The notes: a model not told the origin generated them from the letters alone. A stretch of DNA of 64,000 bases from Fimbriimonadaceae bacterium (GCA_019694835.1 JAIBBE010000177.1:6603-70602); one strand, 5' to 3'; positions 25,800-34,664 are shown, counted from the first letter of the stretch. Program-made: numbers and translations.

Positions 25800-26174
25800 G
25801 TGAACCGGCAGGTTCCCCTCTGCTTAGCGTTGTCGTCATTATCGGCTTCTGGCTCTTCGCCGAGTTTCGGTGCACTTTGCCAGACCGAGGACAAGGCTAG
25901 AGTCGAGCGCTGGAATTGGGTGGCCCGGCATGTTGAGCAAACGGAAGGACAGAAGCGGGTCAACAAAGAGATGCTTCCCTGGCTTGCAAGAACCGGCTGC
26001 TTGATCCTCCTCGTCCACGAACTCACAAAGCGCTCAACTCCAACATGGGCCCAGAGCCTGCTCATTTTGCCGATTTTGGGGTTAATGATCGTGAACCTGC
26101 GCAAATCGAAGGCAGCGGCTGATCGGACACATCCGCCACATTCAGACAAGGGCGAGAGCGACCAGATCCCCTAG
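25800..26174 (+). CDS. Possible small membrane protein
   Basis: 124-codon frame starting with GTG directly after the metallophosphatase stop. It has one or two hydrophobic stretches (WLARTGCLILLVHEL and AQSLLILPILGLMIVNLRKSK, the latter followed by positive residues). No family is recognised. The placement and the membrane segment support it, but an overlapping minus-strand frame of similar size exists, so it may not be real. Confidence 0.4.
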   Translation: MNRQVPLCLALSSLSASGSSPSFGALCQTEDKARVERWNWVARHVEQTEGQKRVNKEMLPWLARTGCLILLVHELTKRSTPTWAQSLLILPILGLMIVNLRKSKAAADRTHPPHSDKGESDQIP

Positions 26175-26236
26175 GGCGAAGTGCGCCTGTCGGGTTCGTG
26201 CGGAGGCGTTCCACGAGTGTTTGGTGACCGACAGCG

Positions 26237-26358
26237 CGCGCCCCCTCCCTAACCCTCCCCCGTACCGGTGGAGGGAATCGCAATCTGCGACCGCAGCTGT
26301 CCGCCAAGGTTGGGCTGTCCCCTCCACCGGTACGGGGGAGGGTTAGGGAGGGGGCGCG
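26237..26358. repeat. Perfect 39-bp inverted repeat
   Basis: Arms 26237-26275 and 26320-26358 are exact reverse complements, with 44 bases between. The arms are C-rich on one strand and contain the self-complementary TACCGGTA-like centre (GTACCGGT). The element sits in the gap between convergent genes (25800-26174 and mqnA). It looks like a mobile REP/MITE-type palindrome. Confidence 0.85.
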
Positions 26359-26405
26359 TGCTGGCAAACAGGAACCAACCCGCTACGCGAACCAACCTCT
26401 CCTTT

Positions 26406-26432
26406 GCATCCATCCTACCCACGGATGGATGC
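26406..26432. repeat. Hairpin GCATCCAT...ATGGATGC
   Basis: 8-bp perfect stem around CCTACCCACGG. The same design with the loop core TACC(C)ACGG recurs at 29188-29212. Confidence 0.65.
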
Positions 26433-26462
26433 CCCGCTGACCTGTGATAGCGTCCCTGGCGA

Positions 26463-26488
26463 GCATTCACCCATGGGAGGGTGGATGC
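26463..26488 (-). terminator. Hairpin just past the mqnA stop
   Basis: Ten-base arms 26463-26472 and 26479-26488 with one G-T wobble, 7 bp beyond the mqnA stop codon. No T-tract, so it is only a possible terminator. Confidence 0.4.
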
Positions 26489-26494
26489 ATAGCG

Positions 26495-27274
26495 TTACGC
26501 GAGCGCCTTCGGAGTTTCCAGCAGGCCGAGGCGCAGGAGTTCTTCGCGGAAGCGATCTAGCCCGGCTCGCTCTCGGGGGCCGAGGGAGTAGCTCATGATG
26601 TCGGTGAGGTAGTGCTCGCAGAGTTCGACCAGTAGGCCGGTTTCTTTGGAGCCCTGGCGGGCGATGTCGGGGAGGTGGCCCTCGCCGTACTCTCGCGCGG
26701 TGCGAAGATGCTCGCCGAGATCGCCGAGCACTTCGTCGTGGCCGACCCAAAGAGCCCAAACGAAGGGCAGGCCGGTCCAGGTGTTCCATTCGAGGCCGAG
26801 GTCCAGCACGTGCAGACCTTCGCCCGTCGCGCGCATGCCGTTGTCGCCGATCAGGATTCCGCCGTCGCATTCGGCTAGCATCCGATCGAGGTCGGGGGCC
26901 AGGGTGGTCGTCGCAGGGCGAACGCCGAAGCGCTGATCGAGGAGGATTTGGGCGAGGGCGTTGCTGGTCATCGAACTCGCATCGAGGGCCAGCCGCCGAA
27001 TCTCGCCGAACGGCACTTTCGAGAATAGGCGAACGCTGAAGACTTCCCGTTGAGAACAGATCGAAACGCCGTCCGCGAAGTGCAGATCGGGATGGCGCAG
27101 GGCTTCGATGCTCGACACAAGAATCGCATGCACCTCGTCTGCTTCTAGCAATGCCGGAAGCCGCGAGGGCACGTCGTACACCACCGACACCGGGCTTGAA
27201 GCCCCCAGGTCCTCGAACATGCGGACCAGGGGCTTGGCGTTCAGATAGGGCACGGACCCGACGCGGTACTTCAC
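26495..27274 (-). CDS. mqnA: Chorismate dehydratase, futalosine menaquinone pathway
   Basis: MqnA converts chorismate to 3-enolpyruvylbenzoate, the first step of the futalosine route to menaquinone. The 259-residue protein has the family start VGSVPYLNAKPL, the substrate-domain segments VPSRLPALLEADEVHAILVSS and LDASSMTSNAL, and ILIGDNGMR plus WTGLPFVWALWVG. Start is GTG at 27274. No other mqn gene lies in the window, so the pathway is dispersed. It shows the organism respires with menaquinone made by the alternative route. Confidence 0.9.
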   Translation of the reverse strand: MKYRVGSVPYLNAKPLVRMFEDLGASSPVSVVYDVPSRLPALLEADEVHAILVSSIEALRHPDLHFADGVSICSQREVFSVRLFSKVPFGEIRRLALDASSMTSNALAQILLDQRFGVRPATTTLAPDLDRMLAECDGGILIGDNGMRATGEGLHVLDLGLEWNTWTGLPFVWALWVGHDEVLGDLGEHLRTAREYGEGHLPDIARQGSKETGLLVELCEHYLTDIMSYSLGPRERAGLDRFREELLRLGLLETPKALA

Positions 27275-27287
27275 GATGATTTCTACG

Positions 27288-28055
27288 TTAGTTCTTGTTC
27301 ACGAAGTCGGTGAGCACGAACTCCCACTTCCGCGCCGAGTTCATCCAGCGGGCGATGAGCCGGGTCGGGAATCGGGTGGAACGGCCAAGGATTTGCGGCT
27401 GCGGGATGTTGAGCTGATAGCCCTGTTTGCGCTGGAGGAACTCCTGTGTCACCATTGGCTCGATGAACGTCGTCTTGCCGCCGTAATAGCCGTAGATGAA
27501 GGTGTGCTCGAAGTCATAGCCGGGGGCAAAGTCGGAGAACGGCGCGGCATGGACGCCCATCTCCGGCACCAACGCTTCGGGGCCCGGATAAGCATAGCCC
27601 GGGGGAATCTGCCCATCGAGCGGATTGCCCGGATCGGGCGGAAGCGCGTTGAAGACATCCTCAGGCGAGACGCCATAGAAATGGAAGTCCCAGTGCGGCT
27701 TCATATAGACCGGTGGCTCATGGCCCATCGTGTTCCAGTGAAGCTCGAAGTGGTTGAGGAAGGTCTGCGAACGGGTTGCAGGCGGGAATTTGAGGGTCGC
27801 GAACGCGCCAGCCGGCCCGGAACCCATCCCCGCAGGAGGGTTGTCGATCAGGGTCTCGGTGATGGAGAATCCGACCTCAACCACATTGCCTTGGAGGTCG
27901 GTCGTCTCCCACGTCTCGACCTTTTGGCCGTTGACGTAGGCTTCTTCGCCAAACACGCGCCGTGAGAACGGGCCCGTGTTCTCACCGCCACATCCGATGA
28001 GTCCGACCGACAAACCGGCCACCGCCAAGAGGCTCAATCGATTCCAATTTCGCAT
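27288..28055 (-). CDS. Lipoprotein, unknown
   Basis: 255 residues beginning with a lipoprotein signal (LLAVAGLSVGLIGC, lipidated Cys about 20) when started at 28055; the frame is open further upstream. The centre has an unusual His-rich stretch, LNHFELHWNTMGHEPPVYMKPHWDFHFYG, where several histidines and an Asp could bind a metal. It resembles in this respect DUF5602/TTHB210-like proteins, an assignment I cannot verify. The C-terminus ends with a positively charged helix-like segment. Divergent from the dihydrouridine synthase gene. Confidence 0.72.
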   Translation of the reverse strand: MRNWNRLSLLAVAGLSVGLIGCGGENTGPFSRRVFGEEAYVNGQKVETWETTDLQGNVVEVGFSITETLIDNPPAGMGSGPAGAFATLKFPPATRSQTFLNHFELHWNTMGHEPPVYMKPHWDFHFYGVSPEDVFNALPPDPGNPLDGQIPPGYAYPGPEALVPEMGVHAAPFSDFAPGYDFEHTFIYGYYGGKTTFIEPMVTQEFLQRKQGYQLNIPQPQILGRSTRFPTRLIARWMNSARKWEFVLTDFVNKN

Positions 28056-28107
28056 AGGTCGTATTTTGGCGCGAATGGGGCCGTCCGGTACCATGGTGTC
28101 CTTGGAA

Positions 28108-29181
28108 ATGAGGAGCGAACTGCGCGGGCAAGATGGCCGCGCCACGGGGGCGAGGGGTTTTTCGGTTGGGCCGGTTCGGGTCGATCCGCCTCTGTTGCTT
28201 GCGCCGATGGAGGATGTGTCGAACCTCGCGTTCCGGCGCATCGCCAAGCGAATCGCGGCACCGGGGCTGATGTTTACCGAGTTCGTGAGCGCCATGGCGA
28301 TTCACTTCGGCGCGGTCAAGACCTTCCGAAAGATGCGCATCCACCCGGAGGAGCGGCCGTTGGGGATTCAGATCTTCGGCGGCGAACCGGACATCATGGC
28401 CGAAACTGCCAGGATCGCGGAGTCGATGGGCGCCGACATCGTCGACATCAATATGGGCTGCTGGGTGCCGAAGGTCTGCAAGACCGGCTCCGGTGCAGCT
28501 CTCCTGAAGGACCCCGACCACGCGGAGCGCATCGTCAAGGCGGTGGTGGATTCAGTCAAGGTGCCAGTGACCGTCAAAGTCCGTGCTGGGTGGGATTATT
28601 CGCTTTTCGCGGCTCCTGAACTCGCGAAGCGCTTCGAGGGCGTCGGTGCAAAGATGCTCACCCTCCATGCCCGATTTGCCAAGCAGGGCTTCGAAGGCGA
28701 AGCCGACTGGCGGCTGATCGAGCAGCTGCGCAAGGCCGTGACGATTCCCCTGATCGGCAACGGTGACGTCAAAACCCCCGAGGACGCGACGCGCATGCTT
28801 CGCGAAACCGGCTGCGACGGCGTTATGGTTGGCCGTGCCGCGATCTCCAATCCTTGGGCCTTAGCGCGGATTCGTGCGGGGATCGTGGGAGAGGCGATTC
28901 CTGATCCCCCGACCTTTCGTGACCGGGTCGAGACGTGCCTGGAGCACTGCCGCTTGATGATCGCGGCCGAGGCCGAGGTCGAGACGCTGGACGAAGCGCG
29001 CAGCAGGGAAGATTTCGCGCAGGTCGAAGGCCGTGCGATTCGAGCTTTGCGCGGGCAATTGCCGCTGTACATCAAGGGCGAGCAGGGTGCTTCAGCGGTT
29101 CGCGCCCGCCTTACGACGTGCTCGACGCTGCAAGAAGTCGAAGACATCCTCGCTGGGATGGCGACTGCTGTAACCGCCTAA
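28108..29181 (+). CDS. dus: tRNA-dihydrouridine synthase, DusB-like
   Basis: FMN enzyme reducing specific uridines in tRNA to dihydrouridine. About 357 residues: the TIM-barrel start LLLAPMEDVSNLAFR, the catalytic-cysteine segment NMGC (Cys118 from this start), KTGSGAALL, VTVKVRAGWD, then IGNGDV and DGVMVGRAAISNPW for FMN binding. The residue after the catalytic Cys is Trp (GCW) where Pro is usual. Possible starts are 28075, 28093 or 28108; none has a strong ribosome site. A second Dus of the DusC type lies at 60681-61673. Confidence 0.9.
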   Translation: MRSELRGQDGRATGARGFSVGPVRVDPPLLLAPMEDVSNLAFRRIAKRIAAPGLMFTEFVSAMAIHFGAVKTFRKMRIHPEERPLGIQIFGGEPDIMAETARIAESMGADIVDINMGCWVPKVCKTGSGAALLKDPDHAERIVKAVVDSVKVPVTVKVRAGWDYSLFAAPELAKRFEGVGAKMLTLHARFAKQGFEGEADWRLIEQLRKAVTIPLIGNGDVKTPEDATRMLRETGCDGVMVGRAAISNPWALARIRAGIVGEAIPDPPTFRDRVETCLEHCRLMIAAEAEVETLDEARSREDFAQVEGRAIRALRGQLPLYIKGEQGASAVRARLTTCSTLQEVEDILAGMATAVTA

Positions 29182-29187
29182 CCCTAT

Positions 29188-29212
29188 GCCTCCATCTACC
29201 ACGGATGGAGGC
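29188..29212. terminator. Hairpin between convergent genes
   Basis: GCCTCCAT (29188-29195) pairs with ATGGAGGC (29205-29212), loop CTACCACGG. It lies 6 bp past the Dus stop and 9 bp before the end of the redoxin gene, so it could end transcription in both directions. It shares its loop and stem design with 26406-26432. Confidence 0.6.
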
Positions 29213-29221
29213 TCCCTACGG

Positions 29222-29821
29222 TCACTTCGGGACCAGGTCGCAGGCCTCGGGGGGCATCCAATGCGCATCCTGACCTTCCCACTTAACGTTGCACCCGATC
29301 GGGTTGGTCAGCGGAACAGCAACGGCCCGGCCCGAGAGAACGTCGTTGAGCGCATCGCGTAATTCGTGGGTCTGGGACTGCGTGTGGTCTCGGGGGTTGT
29401 CGATCGCCCTGCCTGTGAAAACCAGTTTACGGTCGCGGTTGAAGACGAAGAAATGCGGTGTCCGCAGCGCGCCATAAGCCTTGGCAATCGACTGATCGGC
29501 GTCGTGCAGATAGGGCCAAGGGAAGCCGTGCTCCGCCATCCGCCCAACCATCCCCTCGAATCCGTCGTGAGGGTGGGTGTTTGCACTGTTCGAGTTGATG
29601 GCGACGAACTTGACACCTCGGTGGTGGTAATCCTCCACGATCTTGCGCGTGTCCTCGTCGCTGCCGATGACGTACGGGCAGTGGTTGCAGGTGAAGAAGA
29701 TCACCAGCACTTCAGCATCGTCGAAGTCTCCCAGCCCGTACATTCCGCCATCGGTGGCCCTTAGCAAAAAATCCGGCGCGAATGCGCCAAGCGGAAGGGT
29801 AAACGGTGTGCTCATGGGCAT
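29222..29821 (-). CDS. AhpC/TSA-type redoxin (thioredoxin fold)
   Basis: 199-residue protein of the thioredoxin-like redoxin group. The N-terminus has [16 protein letters not shown] (the peroxiredoxin GxxAPxF opening), then the redox pair Cys45 and Cys48 in [10 protein letters not shown], followed by [15 protein letters not shown] and the cis-Pro region RTPHFFVFN. The end carries a further conserved GCNVKW. Members are common in bacteria as thiol-disulfide proteins without a known partner. No signal peptide, so it is probably cytoplasmic. Start ATG at 29821 or 29815. Confidence 0.85.
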   Translation of the reverse strand: MPMSTPFTLPLGAFAPDFLLRATDGGMYGLGDFDDAEVLVIFFTCNHCPYVIGSDEDTRKIVEDYHHRGVKFVAINSNSANTHPHDGFEGMVGRMAEHGFPWPYLHDADQSIAKAYGALRTPHFFVFNRDRKLVFTGRAIDNPRDHTQSQTHELRDALNDVLSGRAVAVPLTNPIGCNVKWEGQDAHWMPPEACDLVPK

Positions 29822-29868
29822 AAAGGTACCCGCGACCCGGTGCCGCTTCGGTATCCTAGGGACCGCCG

Positions 29869-29956
29869 GGAAGGGTGGTCGAGTGGTTTAAGGCACCTGT
29901 CTTGAAAACAGGCGACGGGCAACTGTCCAGGGGTTCGAATCCCCTCCCTTCCTCCA
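29869..29956 (+). tRNA. tRNA-Ser (anticodon UGA)
   Basis: 88-base type II tRNA. The acceptor stem GGAAGGG pairs with CCCTTCC, the anticodon stem CCTGT/ACAGG holds loop CTTGAAA (anticodon TGA, reads UCA and other UCN), a long variable arm follows, and the T-arm is AGGGG-TTCGAAT-CCCCT. CCA is encoded. The discriminator base reads as U rather than the usual G of tRNA-Ser. It lies 17 bp before the aspartase/fumarase gene. Confidence 0.95.
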
Positions 29957-29972
29957 CCGGTAAACTCCCTTC

Positions 29973-31373
29973 ATGGACTACCGGATCGAGAAGGACAGCT
30001 TGGGCGACGTGCAGGTTCCAAACGACGCCTATTGGGGCAGCCAAGCGGAGCGGACCCGCAACCTCTTCCAAATCAGCGGGTTGCAAGAGCACCCCAAGAT
30101 GATCGACGCCTTCGTTCTCCTCAAGAAGGCAGCTGCTGCCGTCAACACCGATCTCGGGCTTCTTGATAAGGAGGTCGGCGACGCCATCGTCGCCGCTGCA
30201 AGCGAGATCCTCCACGGCAAGCTGCGCGATCAGTTTCCGGTCGATGTCTTCCACATGGGGGCGGGAACCAGCCTCAACATGAACGTCAACGAGGTTCTCG
30301 CCAACCGGGCGGAGGAGATTCTTGGCGGTCAGAAGGGCGAATACAAGCGGGTCAATCCGAACGACCACCCAAACTACGGCCAGTCCACCAACGATACTTT
30401 CCCGACCGCGATGCGGATCATGGCGCGGCTGATGATGGAGCCGTTGTTCCAAGCGGTAGATCGCCTTGCCGACGCCCTCGCGGAGAAGGGAAGGGAGTTC
30501 GACCCTATCCTCAAGTCCGCCCGCACCCACCTTCAGGACGCGGTACCGATTCGGCTCGGCCAAGAGTTCACGGCGTATGCGCTCGCGGTTCGAAAGTCAC
30601 GTCGCTGGCTGGAGCACGCCGCCTACGAACTCGAGGAACTCGGCATCGGTGGCAGCGCGGCTGGAACCGGGCTGAACACGCACCCCGAGTACCGATTCAA
30701 GGTCGTCGAGCGGCTTCACGAGTACACCGGCCTCCCGTTCAGGCCCGCTGGCGATTTGCGTGAGGCCATGCAGAGCAATCTCGCAATGGAAGCCCTCGCC
30801 GCTGGCCTTCGTGTCCTCTGCCTCGAACTCACGCGCATCTCGAACGACCTGCGGCTGATGTGCAGCGGACCTCTGACCGGCCTGGCCGAGATCATCCTGC
30901 CCGCCGTCCAGCCCGGCTCCTCGATCATGCCCGGCAAGGTCAATCCGTCGATGGCGGAGAATTTGAACATCGTGCTGTTCCAGGTCCTCGGCCAGTGCCA
31001 GTCGATCGACTACTGCGTTCAGGCTGGTCAGCTGGAACTGAATGTGATGATGCCGGGCATGGCCTTCAGCGCTCAATTCGCCTTGCAGATTCTGGCCAAC
31101 ACCTTGGACACGTTCACCGAGAATTGCGTGAAGGGAATCCAGGCCGATGCCGAGGTTTGCGCGCTCTACGCCGAAACTTCGCCGTCCCTTGCGACCGCGC
31201 TGAACGCCCACATCGGCTACAAGTCGGCGGCGGAAGTCGTCAAGAAGGCGCTCAAGGAGAAGAAGCGCATTCCCGATGTCGTGCGCGAGATGCAATTGCT
31301 CGACGAGGAGACGCTGATGCTGGCACTCGATCCGGCGTTATTGACGGAGCCGGGCATTCCCGGCAGGCACTAA
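29973..31373 (+). CDS. aspA: Aspartate ammonia-lyase (or class II fumarase)
   Basis: 466-residue member of the aspartase/fumarase superfamily, a tetramer that removes ammonia from aspartate (or water from malate) to give fumarate. Signature motifs are GTSLNMNVNEVLA (about 97), RTHLQDAVPIRLGQE, and the catalytic loop GSSIMPGKVNP (about 316-326). GTGLNTHPEY, NDLRLMCSGPLTGL and AGQLELNVMMP sit closer to aspartases than to fumarase C, so aspartase is preferred, but one cannot exclude fumarase. It follows the tRNA-Ser gene by 17 bp. Confidence 0.83.
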   Translation: MDYRIEKDSLGDVQVPNDAYWGSQAERTRNLFQISGLQEHPKMIDAFVLLKKAAAAVNTDLGLLDKEVGDAIVAAASEILHGKLRDQFPVDVFHMGAGTSLNMNVNEVLANRAEEILGGQKGEYKRVNPNDHPNYGQSTNDTFPTAMRIMARLMMEPLFQAVDRLADALAEKGREFDPILKSARTHLQDAVPIRLGQEFTAYALAVRKSRRWLEHAAYELEELGIGGSAAGTGLNTHPEYRFKVVERLHEYTGLPFRPAGDLREAMQSNLAMEALAAGLRVLCLELTRISNDLRLMCSGPLTGLAEIILPAVQPGSSIMPGKVNPSMAENLNIVLFQVLGQCQSIDYCVQAGQLELNVMMPGMAFSAQFALQILANTLDTFTENCVKGIQADAEVCALYAETSPSLATALNAHIGYKSAAEVVKKALKEKKRIPDVVREMQLLDEETLMLALDPALLTEPGIPGRH

Positions 31374-31385
31374 GTCGGAGGACTG

Positions 31386-32582
31386 TCAACCCGACCGGAT
31401 GACCTGCTTCTCGGCCTTTCCGTCGTCGGCTCGCCATCTCTGACTCGTGAATACCTGGCGAAGAGCGGCGTTCGGCCGCCCGGCCCGGTACCTGCCGAGT
31501 GAGGGCAGGTAGACCAATCCGGTACGGCGGGAGTAGGTCGCCAGCAAAACGAGCCTTCCTCGGGTCAGGCGGATCGGCTCGGCGTCCTTGGGCGGTTTCT
31601 TGAACCCCAGATCGGCCACGTCGCCCGCAGCCACATCCGCTGTCCGCCCTCGGTACGAGACGGTCAACGGTCCCACACCGAGATCCCATTGAGAGGCAAC
31701 CGGCTTGCGAACGGGGCTCCCACCGCCAAAAGAACCGCCGACCAGGGACGAGTAGGCACCGACGACCAGCCCTGATTGTGGGTCAACATAGACATCCCAG
31801 ATGGGGGGAAGACCGTCGAACATGATCGGGCCTTCCAAATCTCGCCACCTTCCGGTGTAGATTAACACGCCCCGACGCTCACGCTGGTAAGTGCGCCAAG
31901 CGACAGGCGTTGAGGGCAAGATCTCCGCAGGCCCGGGTACCCACACCTGGTGTGCGACCGGTCTGTCTATCACCAGCCGTCCCTGTGCGCGACCCTGAAG
32001 ATAGCTGAGCATGGTGTCCTCGGCTTGGCTTGTGGTGATTGCTGGCGGAACCCAGGCTGGTCTGATGGGGAGGTTCGGACCGAGAGCCTTCATAATCTGG
32101 CCCGTCAGGGCGTTAACGACAACGTGAGCTCCGCACTCAACAAAGAGAAAATTGCCTTCTTCCACCGTAAACCAAACGGTGTACTCTGGTCCACCTGGCG
32201 TTCGATCGGCGATGAGTCGAGTCACAGAGATCGACGAGAACGAGGGCCAAAGTTCTCGGAACTCATCAATCGCGATGCGCCTTGCCTCAGTCGCATTAAC
32301 CCGCTCCACAGCCTCCTGCACATCAAGGTTTTGGATACAAAATGTGTAGCCTCGAACGGTTCCATCACGATATAGCGCAATGTATGCTGATGGGGTGGAA
32401 ACGATAAACATCTCGTCACCCATTTCTTGCCATCCCTGATCGACCCGCAAGCCAACCCGGGTGTATGGCCCGGCGAGGCGATCGTAGAGTGCAGAAGCCC
32501 GGTTGAGCAGCTGTTCTTGCGAGAGAGGCTGCTGATTGAAGAGGGCCAAAGCAACCCACAGGGAACTGCCGCCTAAACTCAT
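31386..32582 (-). CDS. Protein of unknown function with export-like N-terminus
   Basis: 398 residues, no family recognised. The start is weakly hydrophobic (SSLWVALALFNQQPLS), perhaps a short signal peptide. The middle has two repeated segments that look PepSY-like: ATEARRIAIDEFRELWP and the later TSQAEDTMLSYLQGRAQGRLVIDRPVAHQVW, each followed by beta strands (EYTVWFTVEEGNFLFVECG; VDPQSGLVVGAYSSL). The tail is basic (RRTGLVYLPSLGRYRAGRPN). It converges with the aspartase gene. Confidence 0.6.
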   Translation of the reverse strand: MSLGGSSLWVALALFNQQPLSQEQLLNRASALYDRLAGPYTRVGLRVDQGWQEMGDEMFIVSTPSAYIALYRDGTVRGYTFCIQNLDVQEAVERVNATEARRIAIDEFRELWPSFSSISVTRLIADRTPGGPEYTVWFTVEEGNFLFVECGAHVVVNALTGQIMKALGPNLPIRPAWVPPAITTSQAEDTMLSYLQGRAQGRLVIDRPVAHQVWVPGPAEILPSTPVAWRTYQRERRGVLIYTGRWRDLEGPIMFDGLPPIWDVYVDPQSGLVVGAYSSLVGGSFGGGSPVRKPVASQWDLGVGPLTVSYRGRTADVAAGDVADLGFKKPPKDAEPIRLTRGRLVLLATYSRRTGLVYLPSLGRYRAGRPNAALRQVFTSQRWRADDGKAEKQVIRSG

Positions 32583-32952
32583 ATGCCGTACTCCTCCTGA
32601 CGATCTTGCATGGAAATCGCTTCAAGCCCAAGGTTGTGTTTCAAGGCATTTTGCACAGCTGCCAGGACCGCGCCGCAATGAGGGTAACTCGTCGAGACCT
32701 CGATAGTCACTGCTGCTCCGTCCTAAAAAATGCCTCACGTGGAGGCAAGCCTCAACACTACCGCTCGCATCCTGCCGACACGGACTACAGAGGACTTGGC
32801 TGGGAGGCCGGCAGGATGCCAGCGGTACATCCGGAACTCAGTCGCCGACGAAACGATCCGACAAGCAAAGTCCATCCATTTCGACAGTCCGCCACAACCC
32901 CTAGTGCAGATTCGAGCGATTCGCGATAAACTGCCGTAGACAGGTGGGTTCT
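32583..32952. other. Intergenic region with a REP-like palindrome
   Basis: About 370 bp between divergent genes; no supported gene. It should hold promoters for both neighbours. The only structure I see is the REP-like element at 32759-32827. Confidence 0.55.
32759..32827. repeat. REP-like palindrome, copy 1
   Basis: Left arm TACCGCTCGCATCCTGCCG and right arm 32807-32827 (CCGGCAGGATGCCAGCGGTA) form an imperfect stem; the left arm has a lost base and a changed base compared with copies at 34593 and 59216. Confidence 0.75.
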
Positions 32953-34263
32953 ATGGCAAACAAACTGACGAGACGGGAAGTGTTGAAGGGGACGGCGACC
33001 GCTGCCGTGGGACTTGCGGTCGGGCCGATGCTGGCTCAGGCTTCGCCGCCGGTACGCCGGAGCAAGCGACTTCGCATCGGCATCATCGGCTGTGGCGGAA
33101 AGGGCTGGAGCGGGATGGAAGAGGCGTCGGCGCACGGCGACATCGTCGCTCTTGCCGACATCGATACCCAGAATCTGACCAAAGCGCTCCTTGAGCATCC
33201 GCGCGCGAGCACGTTCGTTGACTACCGGCAGATGCTCGAAGCGATGAGAGGTGACATGGACGCGGTCGTCATCAGCACGCCCGACCACCATCACGCCATC
33301 GCCTCCGCGCTCACGATGCGCCAGGGTCTGCACTGCTATACCGAGAAGCCACTTACCCGCACGATTTGGGAAGCCCGGCAACTCGCCAAGATTGCGAGGG
33401 ACAAGAAGGTCGCCACGCAGATGGGCAACCAGAGCACGGCGAGCACCAACATGCGGAAGGTGGCGGCGCTGATTCAGGCCGGCACATGGGGCAATGTCAA
33501 GGAAATTCACCTCTGGACCGACCGCGCGAGTGGCTGGTGGAAGCAGGGCGTCCCGCGTCCGGCACCGGGCAAGGCACCCAAGCACGTTGCCTTCGACCTC
33601 TGGCTGGGACCGCGACCGGAGCGGCCTTTCGCCGACGGCTATCACCCGTTCGCCTGGCGCGGTTGGTGGGACTTCGGCACCGGCTCGCTCGGCGACATGG
33701 GATGTCACATCTTTAACATGCCGCACATGGCCCTGAACCTGCGCGATCCGCTGTCGGTGCAGGCCGAGACGAGTGGGCACAATCGCGACAGCTTCCCGGA
33801 GTGGGCGATCGTCCACTACGAGTTCCCGACCACCTCGAAGCGCCCCGGCTTCCCCCTTCACTGGTATGACGGCGGTAAGAGGCCGGACACCGCGTTGGCC
33901 TCCGGTCAGACTCTCGGTGAGAACGGCGTTATCGTCGTGTGCGAGAAGGACACCATCTTTGCTCCGGATTCTGCCAATGTTGACTTTCGACTAACCAGTG
34001 GCGGGACTATGCCCGATATCCAGGTTGACGAGTCGCCTGGCCATATGGCCGAGTTCGCCCGCGCTGCCCTTGGTGGCCCGCCAGCCCGCTCCAATTTCCC
34101 TGATTATTCTGGGCCGATGACGGAAACCGTTTTGCTCGGTAATTTGGCGATTTGGGCGGACGGGCCTAAACTGGAGTGGGATGCCAAGAAGATGCAGGTT
34201 AAGGGAACCAGCGAGTTTGACGAACTGATCCGGCCCAAATTCCGTGACGGTTGGTCGATTTGA
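32953..34263 (+). CDS. Secreted Gfo/Idh/MocA-family oxidoreductase
   Basis: 436-residue NAD(P)-dependent oxidoreductase with a twin-arginine signal (TRREVLKGTATAAVGLAVG, residues 5-23), so exported folded with its cofactor. The Rossmann motif IGIIGCGGKG (about 42-51) and the catalytic EKP in CYTEKPLTR (about 131-133) are present. The C-terminal domain has GTGSLGDMGCHIFNMPHMAL, typical of Planctomycetes/Armatimonadota exported members acting on sugars or sugar acids. Substrate unknown. ATG at 32953 is preferred over an upstream GTG because it places RR directly after the N-terminus. Confidence 0.88.
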   Translation: MANKLTRREVLKGTATAAVGLAVGPMLAQASPPVRRSKRLRIGIIGCGGKGWSGMEEASAHGDIVALADIDTQNLTKALLEHPRASTFVDYRQMLEAMRGDMDAVVISTPDHHHAIASALTMRQGLHCYTEKPLTRTIWEARQLAKIARDKKVATQMGNQSTASTNMRKVAALIQAGTWGNVKEIHLWTDRASGWWKQGVPRPAPGKAPKHVAFDLWLGPRPERPFADGYHPFAWRGWWDFGTGSLGDMGCHIFNMPHMALNLRDPLSVQAETSGHNRDSFPEWAIVHYEFPTTSKRPGFPLHWYDGGKRPDTALASGQTLGENGVIVVCEKDTIFAPDSANVDFRLTSGGTMPDIQVDESPGHMAEFARAALGGPPARSNFPDYSGPMTETVLLGNLAIWADGPKLEWDAKKMQVKGTSEFDELIRPKFRDGWSI

Positions 34264-34475
34264 CGGTCGTGGAATTTCGCCTTCGCACCGAGTACATCAC
34301 ACTGAGTCAACTCTTGAAGGCGGTCGATCTGGCGTCTTCGGGGGCTGAAGCGAAGGCGATTCTCGCAGAAGGTGGTGTGTTGGTGAATGGGGAGGAGGAC
34401 AATCGGCGAGGCCGGAAGCTCCGGCCTGGCGATGTCGTTCGTTTGTCGGACGGGGAGGAGATTCGGGTCAATTAA
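34251..34475 (+). CDS. S4-domain RNA-binding protein
   Basis: About 74 residues forming a single S4 domain: ITLSQLLKAVDLASSGAEAKAILAEGG, VLVNGEE, then RRGRKLRPGDVV. This is the YaaA/YlmH-like or RqcP-like small S4 group, which binds structured RNA or the ribosome (RqcP helps rescue stalled large subunits). Start TTG at 34251, TTG at 34260 or GTG at 34269; all overlap or abut the end of the oxidoreductase gene, with TTG 34260 giving a TTGA-type overlap. Confidence 0.8.
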   Translation: MVDLTVVEFRLRTEYITLSQLLKAVDLASSGAEAKAILAEGGVLVNGEEDNRRGRKLRPGDVVRLSDGEEIRVN

Positions 34476-34592
34476 CCGTGGCGCGGCCGTCCCGCCCGCG
34501 CTGGCGAATATTAGAAGTTCTAGTCTCAAGCCTGCAACCAGGCCCTGACTTTCGGACACTTCCTATGTCCTAACCGAACGTTGACCTCATTC

Positions 34593-34664
34593 GTACCGCT
34601 GGCATCCTGCCGGTCTCCCAGCGAAAGTTCTCCGTAAGCGGTGCCGGCAGGATGCCAGCGGTAC
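34593..34664. repeat. REP-like palindrome, copy 2 (perfect)
   Basis: Arms 34593-34613 and 34644-34664 (GTACCGCTGGCATCCTGCCGG and its exact complement) with a 30-base loop, between the S4 gene and the end of era (convergent). Nothing else is seen in the 227-bp gap. Confidence 0.85.

Noticed and set aside
25745..26149. 134-codon minus-strand frame opposite the small membrane protein candidate
   Set aside because: Ser/Arg/Cys-rich shadow composition; the plus-strand frame has better placement and a membrane segment.
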